This document shows positions 6,401 to 14,092 of a stretch of 26,961 bases of DNA, one piece after another (position 1 is the first letter of the stretch; each line of letters begins with the position of its first letter). A program made the position numbers and the translations under genes. The stretch is from positions 1 to 26,961 of the forward strand of contig DAOTUB010000247.1 of NCBI GenBank assembly GCA_034437455.1, read 5' to 3'. The notes beneath the pieces are model-generated. The model searched no databases. It saw only the letters and a list, made by a program, of their open reading frames with translations, and had not been told where the DNA came from. This DNA is from DAOTUB01 sp034437455 (GTDB lineage Bacteria > Chloroflexota > Anaerolineae > B4-G1).

Positions 6401-8060
6401 CTCCAGTACCTCCAAGATAGGTGGCGAAAAGCAGTTGATCGTTGCCAGATTGTGATGAATCAAGTTTGACCAGGAAGGCGTCTCCCGACCAACCCCCACC
6501 CTGGTAATCTTGTATAGAATTCTCAAGTACCAGATCATCTGACGCACTGTGGCCTGCAAAATAGATGATGCCATCCGATGATACGTCTATAGCATATCCC
6601 TCGTCAGCCTCAGCGCCTCCATAGTAGGTGGAATAGACGAGCGAGGCGGCGCCAGATTTCGAAGGATCCAACACAGCCATGAGGGCGTCAAACTCTCCTA
6701 CCGCCCCGACTTTGGCTTGTTGAAAAGCATCATCAGTGGTTGGAAAGTCGGTCGAACCGGTAAAGCCCACCACGTGCATCAAGCCATTCTCTCCGACAGC
6801 TATCTGGACCAACTCTTCAAAGTTTGTTCCTCCCAGATAACTGACGTAATGGATAGCGCCAGCAGCGTCCAACTGCACCACCATGCCGTCAACGTCCGCG
6901 CTAAAATCGGGTTGGAATGCGTTGGCTGTTGTCGGAAGGTCATCTGACCCCGTATAGCCTACGACGTAAGCTCTTCCGCTACAGTCCACCTCGATCCCGA
7001 GGACGCTTTCTCGATCTGCTCCTCCAACGTAGGTCGTATAGATCAGTTGTTCAGCCCCCGTCTTGGAACGATCTAGCTTGGTTACGAAAAGGTCCAGGTC
7101 GCCAGCCAGAGGGGTGGGATCCGGTGGAGGAAAGTTGGGCGAGTCGGTGGCGCCCGCAATGTAGACGTGATCGTTGCAATCCACGGCGATGCCGCCGCTG
7201 CCATCAAAGCCGCTGCCTCCGAAATAGGTGCTATAGTCCAACGTGGGGTCGATGATCAGAGGTTGAGCGGTGTCGTATCTCCCCAGTGCAAAGCCAATAC
7301 TGCCATCGCCGCGAACGACGTAACGAGCATCCACGGGATTTCGTTTGCCCGCAACCGTTTGCCAGGCGACCGGCTCGCGCTCGATGAGCGAGGCCGCTTT
7401 GTCGTCCTCGGCCACGTGGATCAGCAATTCGCCTTGGCTCAACTCTACCCTCGACGCCCCGTCGTAGCGCCAGCGAATGTCGTCGGGGTTCGCGCCAGGG
7501 GCGACGACAAAGGTCCCTTTCAGAAAATCCTCGCCGCCGCTATAGATCAGGTCGATTCCTGGATAGAGTCGCTCGTAAACGATGCTGCCATAAGTGGGGA
7601 TGTTGGTATGCCACTTGGTCGGATCGTTCCCGATAAAGTAGTTGACAATTCCAGGCAGTTGTTCTTCGCCCACCACGTGGGTGTCGGGGTTTCCCCCAAC
7701 GAACTGGAGGCGCAGAGTAGCAGGCTCCGCAGACGTCGCAAGATCAGATGGGCCTGCTTCTGACAGACCGCTGAACCACGTTGCCACATCGTCAGGCGAA
7801 GGGAGTGGAAATGCGACCTCGTGACGTCCGAAAAACAGCGTGCCGACTGAACCCAAGGTGCGGAAAAGAAACACAGGATTCGTCAGTTCAGGGTTCGGTA
7901 CGAATGCTGCCGAGCGTTTGCTCGCGAGTACACCTGGTTGCTGACCGGCGTCAAGCGCCGGAACGGAAGCAGGAATATTCCTGAGAGGTGAACAGGTAGC
8001 AAGTAGCGCCGCAACCAAGAGCAAACTTGGAAGAGTGAATAAGCGTGGACGATTAGACAT
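3498..8060 (-). CDS. Exported SBBP beta-propeller and DUF11 repeat surface protein
   Basis: This 1520-residue exported protein probably acts at the cell surface. Residues 1-23 form a hydrophobic signal ending LLATC, a possible lipobox, although Thr at -1 is unusual. Residues ~60-270 resemble the DUF7948 domain that precedes SBBP repeats (NYFIGNDPTKW, YPGIDLIYSG, VAPGANPDDIRW). Residues ~274-740 hold seven SBBP repeats, each with a YSTYFGG-like strand and a GNAYVTG-like strand. Residues ~744-1485 hold seven DUF11 repeats (ITVTKTA, ITYTYxVTNTGNVTL, DLPGPLxNTVTVTGTP, TADESV). The tail has IIYLPLVL followed by a repeat-derived extension. The start is set by AAGGAG 8 nt upstream. It is a single gene with its own promoter and a 3' hairpin. 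Its role is unknown; adhesion or a cell-surface scaffold is plausible. Confidence 0.93.
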   Translation of the reverse strand: MSNRPRLFTLPSLLLVAALLATCSPLRNIPASVPALDAGQQPGVLASKRSAAFVPNPELTNPVFLFRTLGSVGTLFFGRHEVAFPLPSPDDVATWFSGLSEAGPSDLATSAEPATLRLQFVGGNPDTHVVGEEQLPGIVNYFIGNDPTKWHTNIPTYGSIVYERLYPGIDLIYSGGEDFLKGTFVVAPGANPDDIRWRYDGASRVELSQGELLIHVAEDDKAASLIEREPVAWQTVAGKRNPVDARYVVRGDGSIGFALGRYDTAQPLIIDPTLDYSTYFGGSGFDGSGGIAVDCNDHVYIAGATDSPNFPPPDPTPLAGDLDLFVTKLDRSKTGAEQLIYTTYVGGADRESVLGIEVDCSGRAYVVGYTGSDDLPTTANAFQPDFSADVDGMVVQLDAAGAIHYVSYLGGTNFEELVQIAVGENGLMHVVGFTGSTDFPTTDDAFQQAKVGAVGEFDALMAVLDPSKSGAASLVYSTYYGGAEADEGYAIDVSSDGIIYFAGHSASDDLVLENSIQDYQGGGWSGDAFLVKLDSSQSGNDQLLFATYLGGTGGEISGGIAVDSSGDVVWGGLTASANFTTTAISPPYGGGDDWGDAFLVKVDTTTPSLIYSRFVGGSGDDAIRHVVVDGSGNAYVTGGTGSDNFPTVNPIQDTYQGGVASVVELSWYGPGDAIVAKFDPTGAMTFGTYLSGAGVETGMGIVLDTLGNVYVAGGTESANLVTVDPFQDASAGGFDVFIAQIGGLAPATIAVTKTASVDTANVGQTITYTYRVTNTSGVTLSMVSAVDDRLGAVALDSTNLAPGTGTGGTLTYIVVEGDLPGPLTNTVTVTGTPPVGDDVIDTADESVALTSNPSITVTKTASASSVEVGEVITYTYWVTNTGDVTLNSVAAHDDELGPVTLGATSLAPNAGTSGALTYVVVEGDLPGPLANTVTVTGTPSVGDDVTATADESVTLTSSPVIAVTKLANASSAKVGETITYTYQVTNIGNVTLDSVAAYDDKLGPVTLGATTLAPDAETGGTLTYVVIEDDLPGPLTNNVTVTGTPPVGDDVTETADESVTLISGASITVTKRANVDSAEVGESINYTYWVTNTGDVTLNSVEARDDKLGPVTLGATTLAPGAGTSGALAHVVAEDDLPSPLENTVTVTGTPSVGDPAIDTADESVDLTSSPSIVVTKIADVSSAEVGERIVYTYWVTNTGNVTLNSVAAHDDKLGAVTLSATTLAPDEGTNGTLAYTVVEGDLPGPLANTVTATGAPPVGVDVQDTADESVALTSSPAITVTKIANASSAAVGEMITYTYWVTNTGNVMLGSIAAYDDKLGAVTLGATTLTPDAGTSGTLAYVVVEGDLPGPLANTVTVTGTPPVGDDVVATADESVALTSSSAITVTKTANVNSARVGKTITYTYRVTNTGNVMLDSVMAYDDRLGLVELGATSLLPGVGASGTLTYTVIEGDMPGPLTNTVTVTGTPTLGLPVTAKAGFVLTLGEPWEIIYLPLVLSSVEGLAVKGPTVRWVKVHRPF
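3602..5827 (-). repeat. Seven tandem 318-bp DUF11 coding repeats
   Basis: Equivalent positions recur every 318 bp without a single indel (for example 3853, 4171, 4489, 4807, 5125, 5443, 5761). This gives seven units of exactly 106 codons within the surface-protein gene. Units differ by scattered substitutions, mostly in a few loop positions. The regular period suggests growth by tandem duplication, with selection or gene conversion keeping length constant. Confidence 0.9.
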
Positions 8061-8111
8061 AGCATTTTCTCCTTTATGGACTGCTTTATACCCAATCTAT
8101 GATCGCATTTG

Positions 8112-8140
8112 ATTATAGCATTCTATATAGCCCGTGTCAA
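8112..8140 (-). promoter_or_regulatory. Consensus sigma70-type promoter of the surface-protein gene
   Basis: On the minus strand TTGACA (8135-8140) and TATAAT (8112-8117) are separated by exactly 17 bp. Both hexamers match consensus perfectly. Transcription would begin near 8105 and leave a ~45-nt leader before the ATG at 8060, which contains AAGGAG. It lies just past the end of the upstream acyltransferase gene and gives the surface protein its own strong transcription. Confidence 0.8.
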
Positions 8141-8163
8141 TTTGTGATTTCTCACACCCACAT

Positions 8164-9381
8164 CTATGGCGCTCGTTTGTTCCGGCCCTCTCTTCTGGGT
8201 CGAGGATTCATTCCGAATGCCCATCGAAGTACAGGAAGGCGTTTTACGATGAACTCGTAAGCGGCCAGCGTAACGGCAAATGCGGACGCGAGCAAAAGTG
8301 CATACTTGAGCGTGATCCCTGCCTGAAGTTGAACAATCCCGTAACCAATGCACACGACCGCCGCTTGGTGGAGAATATAGACTGGATAGGCGGCCTCCTT
8401 GAGGTATTTCAGCAAGGCATTGGTATAAGTGAAACGACTGCGCGCAAACCCAAGCAACCCGATGATCATCCCCCAGCCCCCAACGACCAGGCTCACGTAC
8501 GACAATACGGGTGAAATGATAACGCCGGTCGCCGAAGGCACCCGCAGCGCCACGCCCAGGAGACCAATCACGAGGGCGCGTTTCCACTCTCGGCGCAGGG
8601 CATTCTCGAGGGCGGGATGCCTGGCCAGCAGGAATCCCGCAATCAGGTACGTGCTGTAGCAAGCCATGTTCGCCCAGTCGTTATAGAGGTTTTGATAGCC
8701 GGGCCAACGCGGTCTCAAAAAGATTTCGATCAAGAGCAAAGGGACCATAGGCAAATAGACCCAGGCCGCGTTTACTCGTGCGACGTTATGGCGAATTTTC
8801 ATCAGCCACAAGAATAGAGGGAGATAGATCGAACTGAGGATAAAGAGGTAGGCGATGAACCAGAGGTGTGACCATGTGAAGCGGTCGAGTTGGGTAAAAA
8901 AAGTCGGCCAGAACTCGAAAAAACTTTCTTCAAACGGCGGCGAGACACTGTTATCCAAGGGAATGCAGGGTCCGAAACGATGTGTAGGGTCTGTACGCAA
9001 GCAAAGGTCCAGGGGAGAGCCATCGAAACCGCTTTGTAGTTCGAGGTATTTGATCGGCGGTCCGAACAGCACGCAACCCACGATCAAAGGGATGAGGATC
9101 TTTAGGACTCGCTCCTTCAAAAAGTGTCTTGGACCTCTGAACCGCAGTGAATAGTACGACGCCCATCCGGCCAGCACGAAGAAAATTGGCATGATCCACG
9201 GCTCGACGATCGCCAGGAAAAAGAGCATCCAATAAGAAACCGGGCTGTTCCGAATATGATAGAAAGGCAAGGGACTAAAGACCACAGCCACGTGGACTGG
9301 AAAAAGCAGCAAGACGGTGAGCACACGCAGCCAATCTATGTCATAACGGCGACCAGGGGATGGGCGTTTTTTACTGTCCAC
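8164..9381 (-). CDS. Acyltransferase-3 family integral membrane protein
   Basis: This 405-residue polytopic membrane protein is of the acyltransferase-3 (OafA/MdoC-like) family, which moves acyl groups onto sugars or other acceptors at the membrane. It begins with the family signature RRYDIDWLRVLTVLLLFPVH, whose His is the usual catalytic residue. FFVLAGWASYYSLRFR and SHLWFIAYLFILS follow, then about ten hydrophobic segments up to ~380, with a basic cytosolic tail. The start codon is GTG (9379-9381) with AAGGAG 8 nt upstream. It lies 12 nt after the last ABC permease and is the final gene of the eight-gene operon. It probably finishes an exported product by O-acylation; the acceptor is unknown. 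Confidence 0.87.
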   Translation of the reverse strand: MDSKKRPSPGRRYDIDWLRVLTVLLLFPVHVAVVFSPLPFYHIRNSPVSYWMLFFLAIVEPWIMPIFFVLAGWASYYSLRFRGPRHFLKERVLKILIPLIVGCVLFGPPIKYLELQSGFDGSPLDLCLRTDPTHRFGPCIPLDNSVSPPFEESFFEFWPTFFTQLDRFTWSHLWFIAYLFILSSIYLPLFLWLMKIRHNVARVNAAWVYLPMVPLLLIEIFLRPRWPGYQNLYNDWANMACYSTYLIAGFLLARHPALENALRREWKRALVIGLLGVALRVPSATGVIISPVLSYVSLVVGGWGMIIGLLGFARSRFTYTNALLKYLKEAAYPVYILHQAAVVCIGYGIVQLQAGITLKYALLLASAFAVTLAAYEFIVKRLPVLRWAFGMNPRPRREGRNKRAP

Positions 9382-9393
9382 GGTGATAACTCC

Positions 9394-10710
9394 TTACATC
9401 TTCCTCCAGGTTCCAAAGTAGGGCGCCCCCTGGCTGGCGTCTACCTCTTTAGAGTGGTCAAAGGTGAATTTCTTTACTCCAAAGACGAAAAACCCTACCC
9501 CAAACAGCAACAGTACACCCACGGATTGGAGCACATCGGCGAACGTCCCTTGATAGAACACGAGGGCATTCAGGGCGTCCAGACACCAGGCGACCGGTGA
9601 AAGGTGACCCAGCCTTTGCATCCACTCTGGGACAAAGATGAGCGGCCACCATCCACCCCCTAGAGGCACGAGCACCAACCACGTGAACGTAGCCATAGCG
9701 CTGGCCTGGCTGGGGGTGCGAGCCAAAGCTCCGATAGCCAGCGCCATGGCGGCGACGGCCAGCACATACGCCATCGCCGCCAGGAACGCGGCCCAGGGGG
9801 CGTCCCCAAAATCAACTCCGAGCACGTTCCCAAAGACAAGCAGCACCCCAAACTGAAGAGACCCCATCACAAAAGTCGCTAGCAATTTGCCGCCCAGCAA
9901 TTGGGTCTCCTCCACAGGCATCATCCCCACACGTCCCAGCACCCCCATCATGCGTTCTTCAGCCATAGATTGTGTCATCCCCAGGATGCTGATCATCACA
10001 AACATCGCAGCGATGCTGGTGGCAGAGAGTTTGAAACCGTTCTCCATCAACTGGAACCCCATATTCACGCCCGCGCTTGGCTGGGTCATTTGCACCGTCA
10101 CCTGAACGGGCAGCGGCGGCCCCCAGGACGCTTCAGCGTCTGCATACCGCGCCGCGTAGAACGCGGGTCCGGTTTCGAGTCCCAGCGACTCGGCCATTTG
10201 TGTGCTCAACTGCGCGGCGGCGATTGGCCCACCCATGCGAGTCACGACGTTCTGCACCGTCGCGAATGCCATCTCTGGAGCGACCAAAGCCGCGCTCGGC
10301 TGGAAGGTCAGCGCCGCCTCGTCTCCCGCTTCGAGCGCCGCAGCAAATCCTTGGGGAATGGTAATAATGGCAAAGGTTATTTCGTCCGCCAGGCGTTCTT
10401 GAGCCAACTTGGTGGACAAAGAAGCCCCCTCCAAGGCGCATGGGTCCGAGGGATCGTTGTACGCCGGACATACAAGCAAGGTCTCGTTCGCTTCTGCCAG
10501 AGCGGCGACAAAGGCTTGGGAGGCCGCGCTATTTTCTCTGTCCAAGACGTCGATGCGAATCACAGTCGGGATAGCGCGGGCAATCCCTTGGGTGCCCAAG
10601 CCAGCCAGGTAGATGGTGAGCGCTGGAAGCGCCAGCAGAAGGAACCAATACCCTTTGTTCTGAATCGCTATTTGAAGCTCGTGCCGAGCAATGATCCATA
10701 CCTTGCGCAT
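9394..10710 (-). CDS. ABC-2 type transporter permease (second subunit)
   Basis: This ~438-residue ABC-2 family permease has one N-terminal membrane helix (residues ~20-40, GYWFLLLALPALTIYLAG), a large extracytoplasmic domain of about 200 residues, then five or six helices to the end. The cytoplasmic loop MAEERMMGVLGRVGMMPV matches the usual E-rich coupling region of ABC-2 exporters. The ATG at 10708-10710 follows GAGG; a GTG 18 nt earlier is possible but has no better site. It pairs with the other permease (11859-13130) and the ATPase (13130-14083) as a heterodimeric exporter. The sulfotransferase gene lies between the two permease genes, an unusual arrangement that argues for one shared function. 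Confidence 0.88.
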   Translation of the reverse strand: MRKVWIIARHELQIAIQNKGYWFLLLALPALTIYLAGLGTQGIARAIPTVIRIDVLDRENSAASQAFVAALAEANETLLVCPAYNDPSDPCALEGASLSTKLAQERLADEITFAIITIPQGFAAALEAGDEAALTFQPSAALVAPEMAFATVQNVVTRMGGPIAAAQLSTQMAESLGLETGPAFYAARYADAEASWGPPLPVQVTVQMTQPSAGVNMGFQLMENGFKLSATSIAAMFVMISILGMTQSMAEERMMGVLGRVGMMPVEETQLLGGKLLATFVMGSLQFGVLLVFGNVLGVDFGDAPWAAFLAAMAYVLAVAAMALAIGALARTPSQASAMATFTWLVLVPLGGGWWPLIFVPEWMQRLGHLSPVAWCLDALNALVFYQGTFADVLQSVGVLLLFGVGFFVFGVKKFTFDHSKEVDASQGAPYFGTWRKM

Positions 10711-10717
10711 ATTGACC

Positions 10718-11848
10718 TCAACGACCACCCTCTACAGGATAGCCCCAACTCTCAAAACTCCTTTGCCATGCTCGGGCCAGCCTCTTTTTCAACGGCGCTG
10801 AGATTTCAGGAAAGGTGTTTTTTCGATAGCCCGCAATGCGATTCAGGTAACGTCTCAATTCGGGTTCGACGGCTTCAAATCCGTGGAAGCCGAACTTTTC
10901 ATAGATCAAGCGAATTTCTCCGATGGGATCTTGTTCCAAGGTTTCAAATTGAACCTGGTGGAACTGATCGTTTGGAATAGCTGCCTGGTCTCGAAAGAAA
11001 TTATCATATACAACCGTATACATTTCAATCAGGCGGTCATCGGTAAAAGCGGCGCCAGGGTTTTGAAGGCACATCAGCCAGGGAAGCGTCTCGGTCATGC
11101 GCCGGAAAGACTGAAAGACGGCATAAGGGTTCCGATAGATATGGATAAAGCAGGCATCGGGAAAGACATCGAGGATCAACCGGATACGGGCGGTATGAAA
11201 AGGCGATTTGAAGACGAGCCTCCGCTGATACTTGTACGAGAGTTTTTTGGTAAACCAAATCAGAGCGGTTTGCCAGCGATCAATGACCGTTGATGAAACA
11301 TCGTTAAAGGTGAGATAGGGAGCATACCGCTCGTAATGGTTTGGAAATACGAACCAGAGATAAGGCGAGCAAAAGCTAATTAAACTCAAGGCAAACTCGT
11401 CCTCCTGGGGTTGTTCAAAGTCCACCGCCACGTTGTCCATAGGACGCCGCCTGGGCAATAGGGGAGCCAACATCCTGGCCAGTACATCTTCGCTGGACAA
11501 GAAACAGAAAGGAAAGCCCACCTGATAGGTGTTGGGATAGGCAAATTGCGCCTGGTCCAGCCCTAGCAGGTTATGAAGATGGGTCGTTCCGCTGCGATGA
11601 TGCCCCACAATAAAGATCGGCGCTCCTACGAGCCTGGTTTTTTCTATGGCCGCTCCATACAAATGCTCTTCCCGCTGGGCGTATAACGTGATCCCCAGGC
11701 TGGATAGCGTATGAAAAGCAGCTCGATGGTAAAAAGCCGGGTCTACCGCAAATTGGTTTTCTTTGAGCAACCTCCACCATCGGTCTGCCGGAAGACCAGC
11801 CAGGCTATTGGCCCACGGTTGCCAGCGACGCATAGATGCAGATGACAC
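10718..11848 (-). CDS. Sulfotransferase (PAPS-dependent family)
   Basis: This ~376-residue sulfotransferase of the Sulfotransfer_3-like family would transfer sulfate from PAPS to a hydroxyl or amine. The 5'-phosphosulfate loop is IFIVGHHRSGTTHLHNLL (GHHRSGTT at ~82-89), a KSPFH segment is at ~214, and the 3'-phosphate motif YRNPYAVFQSF is at ~238-248. The start is taken as GTG (11846-11848), with GAGGAG about 6 nt upstream overlapping the stop of the preceding permease, which implies translational coupling. An upstream TTG start would overlap the permease by 41 bp and is less likely. Its place inside the exporter operon suggests that the exported compound, or its acyl precursor, is sulfated. 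Members of this fold can also act on carbohydrates, so the target is open. Confidence 0.88.
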   Translation of the reverse strand: MSSASMRRWQPWANSLAGLPADRWWRLLKENQFAVDPAFYHRAAFHTLSSLGITLYAQREEHLYGAAIEKTRLVGAPIFIVGHHRSGTTHLHNLLGLDQAQFAYPNTYQVGFPFCFLSSEDVLARMLAPLLPRRRPMDNVAVDFEQPQEDEFALSLISFCSPYLWFVFPNHYERYAPYLTFNDVSSTVIDRWQTALIWFTKKLSYKYQRRLVFKSPFHTARIRLILDVFPDACFIHIYRNPYAVFQSFRRMTETLPWLMCLQNPGAAFTDDRLIEMYTVVYDNFFRDQAAIPNDQFHQVQFETLEQDPIGEIRLIYEKFGFHGFEAVEPELRRYLNRIAGYRKNTFPEISAPLKKRLARAWQRSFESWGYPVEGGR

Positions 11849-11858
11849 CGTGTACTCC

Positions 11859-13130
11859 TCAGGAAAACCCGATTCGTCGTCTGAGAAACCAGCCTCCAAC
11901 GATGAAAAAAGAGCATCCCATCCCCACCAGAATGAAAACGTGCGGCAAGATGCTGATCGCGCGCCCTCCGAGGGCCAGTTTCACGTACCCGTCCATAGCC
12001 CAGTAGTGGTAGGTGATACGACTCAGCGCCTGCAACGGTTCAGGAAACAGTTCAACCGGGAAAAAGAACCCACCGACCAGCCCCATCAACAGGAGAATGG
12101 CCCTGCCATAGTTCGCTGCTTGAGTGTACGTTGTTGCGAATCCAGCAATCATGACCCCAAGACCCGTCCCAGACACCAACACGGCGAGTATAAGCGTGGC
12201 GAGACCTGGCAGGTCGATCTTTGGGCCTGGAAACTCTCCCCCGATCCACTCCATCGCCGCCATGCCCCCAACGAGCGCGAGCATTTGGATCAAACTACCC
12301 AGGTACGTTCCCAGGGTCTTGCCAGCCAGAATGATGCCTGGATGAGTAGGCGTGATATACATCCGCTGCAAGGTCCAGCCTGCTTTTTCTCGCAAGAGGG
12401 ATGCGCTGCCTATCAGGCCCCAGAAACCCGTAAACAGAATCGCAATGGCGGCCGCAAAATAACGCTTCAACTCGAGTTGTATGGATTGACCAACGGGGTC
12501 AAGCCGCTGCACTTGTATAGGATTTGATTCTAGTCTCGCGGCGGTGAGCGCGAGATCCGCGAGCGCCTCGCTGAACACCCCGGCCTCCAGTTGCACCCTG
12601 GTGCGGGGGTTCTGGACGAGACCTTTGACAGTCGCGCGTACCGTGACTTCTCCGGTCGAGATCACGTTCGCGAGGGTCTCTGCAAGGCTCTTGAACGCTG
12701 CTCCCCTGAATATGTACCTATCGTTGATGTACATTCCAATGGCGGCGCTCTCGGTTGCCAACGCCTCTGAGAAATTGGGTGGGATAACCAGCGCGGCGAC
12801 GAGCTGCTCCCTCTCCACCATACGCCGCGCCTGAGTTTCATCCTCGATCTCGCGCACGTCAAACACGCTGTGGGAGGCGGATGCCTTTATTCCCAAGACG
12901 CCCTGCACAAACATCTCGCCAAAGTTTCCCCAATGCCCCCCTCGATCCAGGTTGACGATCCCAACTGGGATGTTTGTGTCTGGGATGCCGCGGCCCAGGA
13001 CGAGCCCCCCAAAAGCCAACTCTACCAGCGCCGCCATCGCCAGCGGCATGACAATGGCCAGGAGCAGCGCGGACGGGTTTGTGAATCCTACGATTAATTC
13101 TTTCCCAACGATCACGACGAGTTTTTTCAT
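11859..13130 (-). CDS. ABC-2 type transporter permease (first subunit)
   Basis: This 423-residue permease has an N-terminal helix (~15-40), a large external domain with IPVGIVNLDRGG near the start, and five C-terminal helices. The cytoplasmic loop SASLLREKAGWTLQRMYITP is the classic ABC-2 coupling element (LxREKExGTLxxLxxxP). Its ATG overlaps the TAA stop of the ATPase by one base, so the two are translationally coupled. It would form the membrane channel together with the other permease, moving a hydrophobic or amphipathic product outward. The C-terminus ends WFLRRRIGFS, as is common for this family. Confidence 0.9.
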   Translation of the reverse strand: MKKLVVIVGKELIVGFTNPSALLLAIVMPLAMAALVELAFGGLVLGRGIPDTNIPVGIVNLDRGGHWGNFGEMFVQGVLGIKASASHSVFDVREIEDETQARRMVEREQLVAALVIPPNFSEALATESAAIGMYINDRYIFRGAAFKSLAETLANVISTGEVTVRATVKGLVQNPRTRVQLEAGVFSEALADLALTAARLESNPIQVQRLDPVGQSIQLELKRYFAAAIAILFTGFWGLIGSASLLREKAGWTLQRMYITPTHPGIILAGKTLGTYLGSLIQMLALVGGMAAMEWIGGEFPGPKIDLPGLATLILAVLVSGTGLGVMIAGFATTYTQAANYGRAILLLMGLVGGFFFPVELFPEPLQALSRITYHYWAMDGYVKLALGGRAISILPHVFILVGMGCSFFIVGGWFLRRRIGFS

Positions 13131-14083
13131 TATGTGTCCGCGAGCCGTTGTCCCGTCAAGCGCGAGAAAACAGATTCCAGGTTCGGTTGCTGGACCGTCA
13201 GTGAGTGGATGCTTATGCCCATCTGTTCCACGATACGCAGAATCTCTGACAATACGTCGGCCGCGTGCAGCAGAGATATGGTGATGGCATCTACGTCCAC
13301 CGAAACCTGGCTGACTCCCCTCACCTGCTTCAAAGCCTCCACCACGGCGGTCGGTACCTCTGACGCTCCGACGTGCAATCGCAACGTGTCTTCTGCGTGG
13401 AGCGTTTGGATCAGTTCATCAGGCGCGCCCAGGGCGACGATCTTGCCCTGGTGAATAATGCCGACTCGATCGCTGATCTCTTGCGCCTCTTCCATATAGT
13501 GGGTGGTGTAAATCACCGTAGCGCCATATTCCTGCTTGAGCCGCAACACCAGATCCAAAATGCGCCGCCGGCCTTCCGGATCAAGCCCCACGGTTGGCTC
13601 GTCCACGAAAAGGATGCGCGGCTTGTGTAGCAGCCCCACCCCCACGTTCAGCCGCCGCTTCATACCGCTGGAATAATGAGCTGCCTTGTCATCCGCGCGG
13701 TCCGTCAGTCCGATCACGGCCAGCACATCGTCTATGGCCTGGACGAGCCTCTGCCCATCGAGATCGTAAAGCAGGCCAAAATACCGCAGATTTTGGCGTC
13801 CAGAAAGCTGGGGATAGAGCGCAATCTCCTCTGGGACGACGCCGATGATTCGCTTTACGGCCAGGGGATTCTGCACGACGCTGTGCCCGGCGATGATGGC
13901 GTCTCCGCTGGTGGGAGGAAAAAGCCCACAGAGGATGGAGAGCAGGGTTGTTTTCCCCGCGCCGTTTGGCCCTAACAGACTGAAAATCTCCCCTTCTTGG
14001 ATGTGGAGATCGATCTCGTCAACGGCCAGCGGCCCGTCAGGTGGATGGTATTGCTTGGAGAGTTTGTCGATGGTGATGATCGT
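13130..14083 (-). CDS. ABC transporter ATPase with apparent ACG start
   Basis: This 317-residue DrrA/CcmA-type ATPase drives the two neighbouring ABC-2 permeases. Walker A is GPNGAGKTT (38-46), the signature is YSSGMKRR (~138), Walker B is ILFVDEPT (~157-164), and the switch His is in TTHYMEE (~195). No ATG, GTG or TTG occurs before Walker A after the in-frame TAG of the upstream gene; the first GTG lies at residue 70, after Walker A. The most likely start is ACG (14081-14083), giving a natural IITIDKLSKQY N-terminus, and AGGGG sits about 7 nt upstream. It is either a real ACG start, a mutated ATG or a sequencing error. Position 85 is Glu where the Q-loop usually has Gln. A length of 317 is normal for the family. 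Confidence 0.85.
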   Translation of the reverse strand, partial: TIITIDKLSKQYHPPDGPLAVDEIDLHIQEGEIFSLLGPNGAGKTTLLSILCGLFPPTSGDAIIAGHSVVQNPLAVKRIIGVVPEEIALYPQLSGRQNLRYFGLLYDLDGQRLVQAIDDVLAVIGLTDRADDKAAHYSSGMKRRLNVGVGLLHKPRILFVDEPTVGLDPEGRRRILDLVLRLKQEYGATVIYTTHYMEEAQEISDRVGIIHQGKIVALGAPDELIQTLHAEDTLRLHVGASEVPTAVVEALKQVRGVSQVSVDVDAITISLLHAADVLSEILRIVEQMGISIHSLTVQQPNLESVFSRLTGQRLADT

Positions 14084-14092
14084 AGCTATCCC

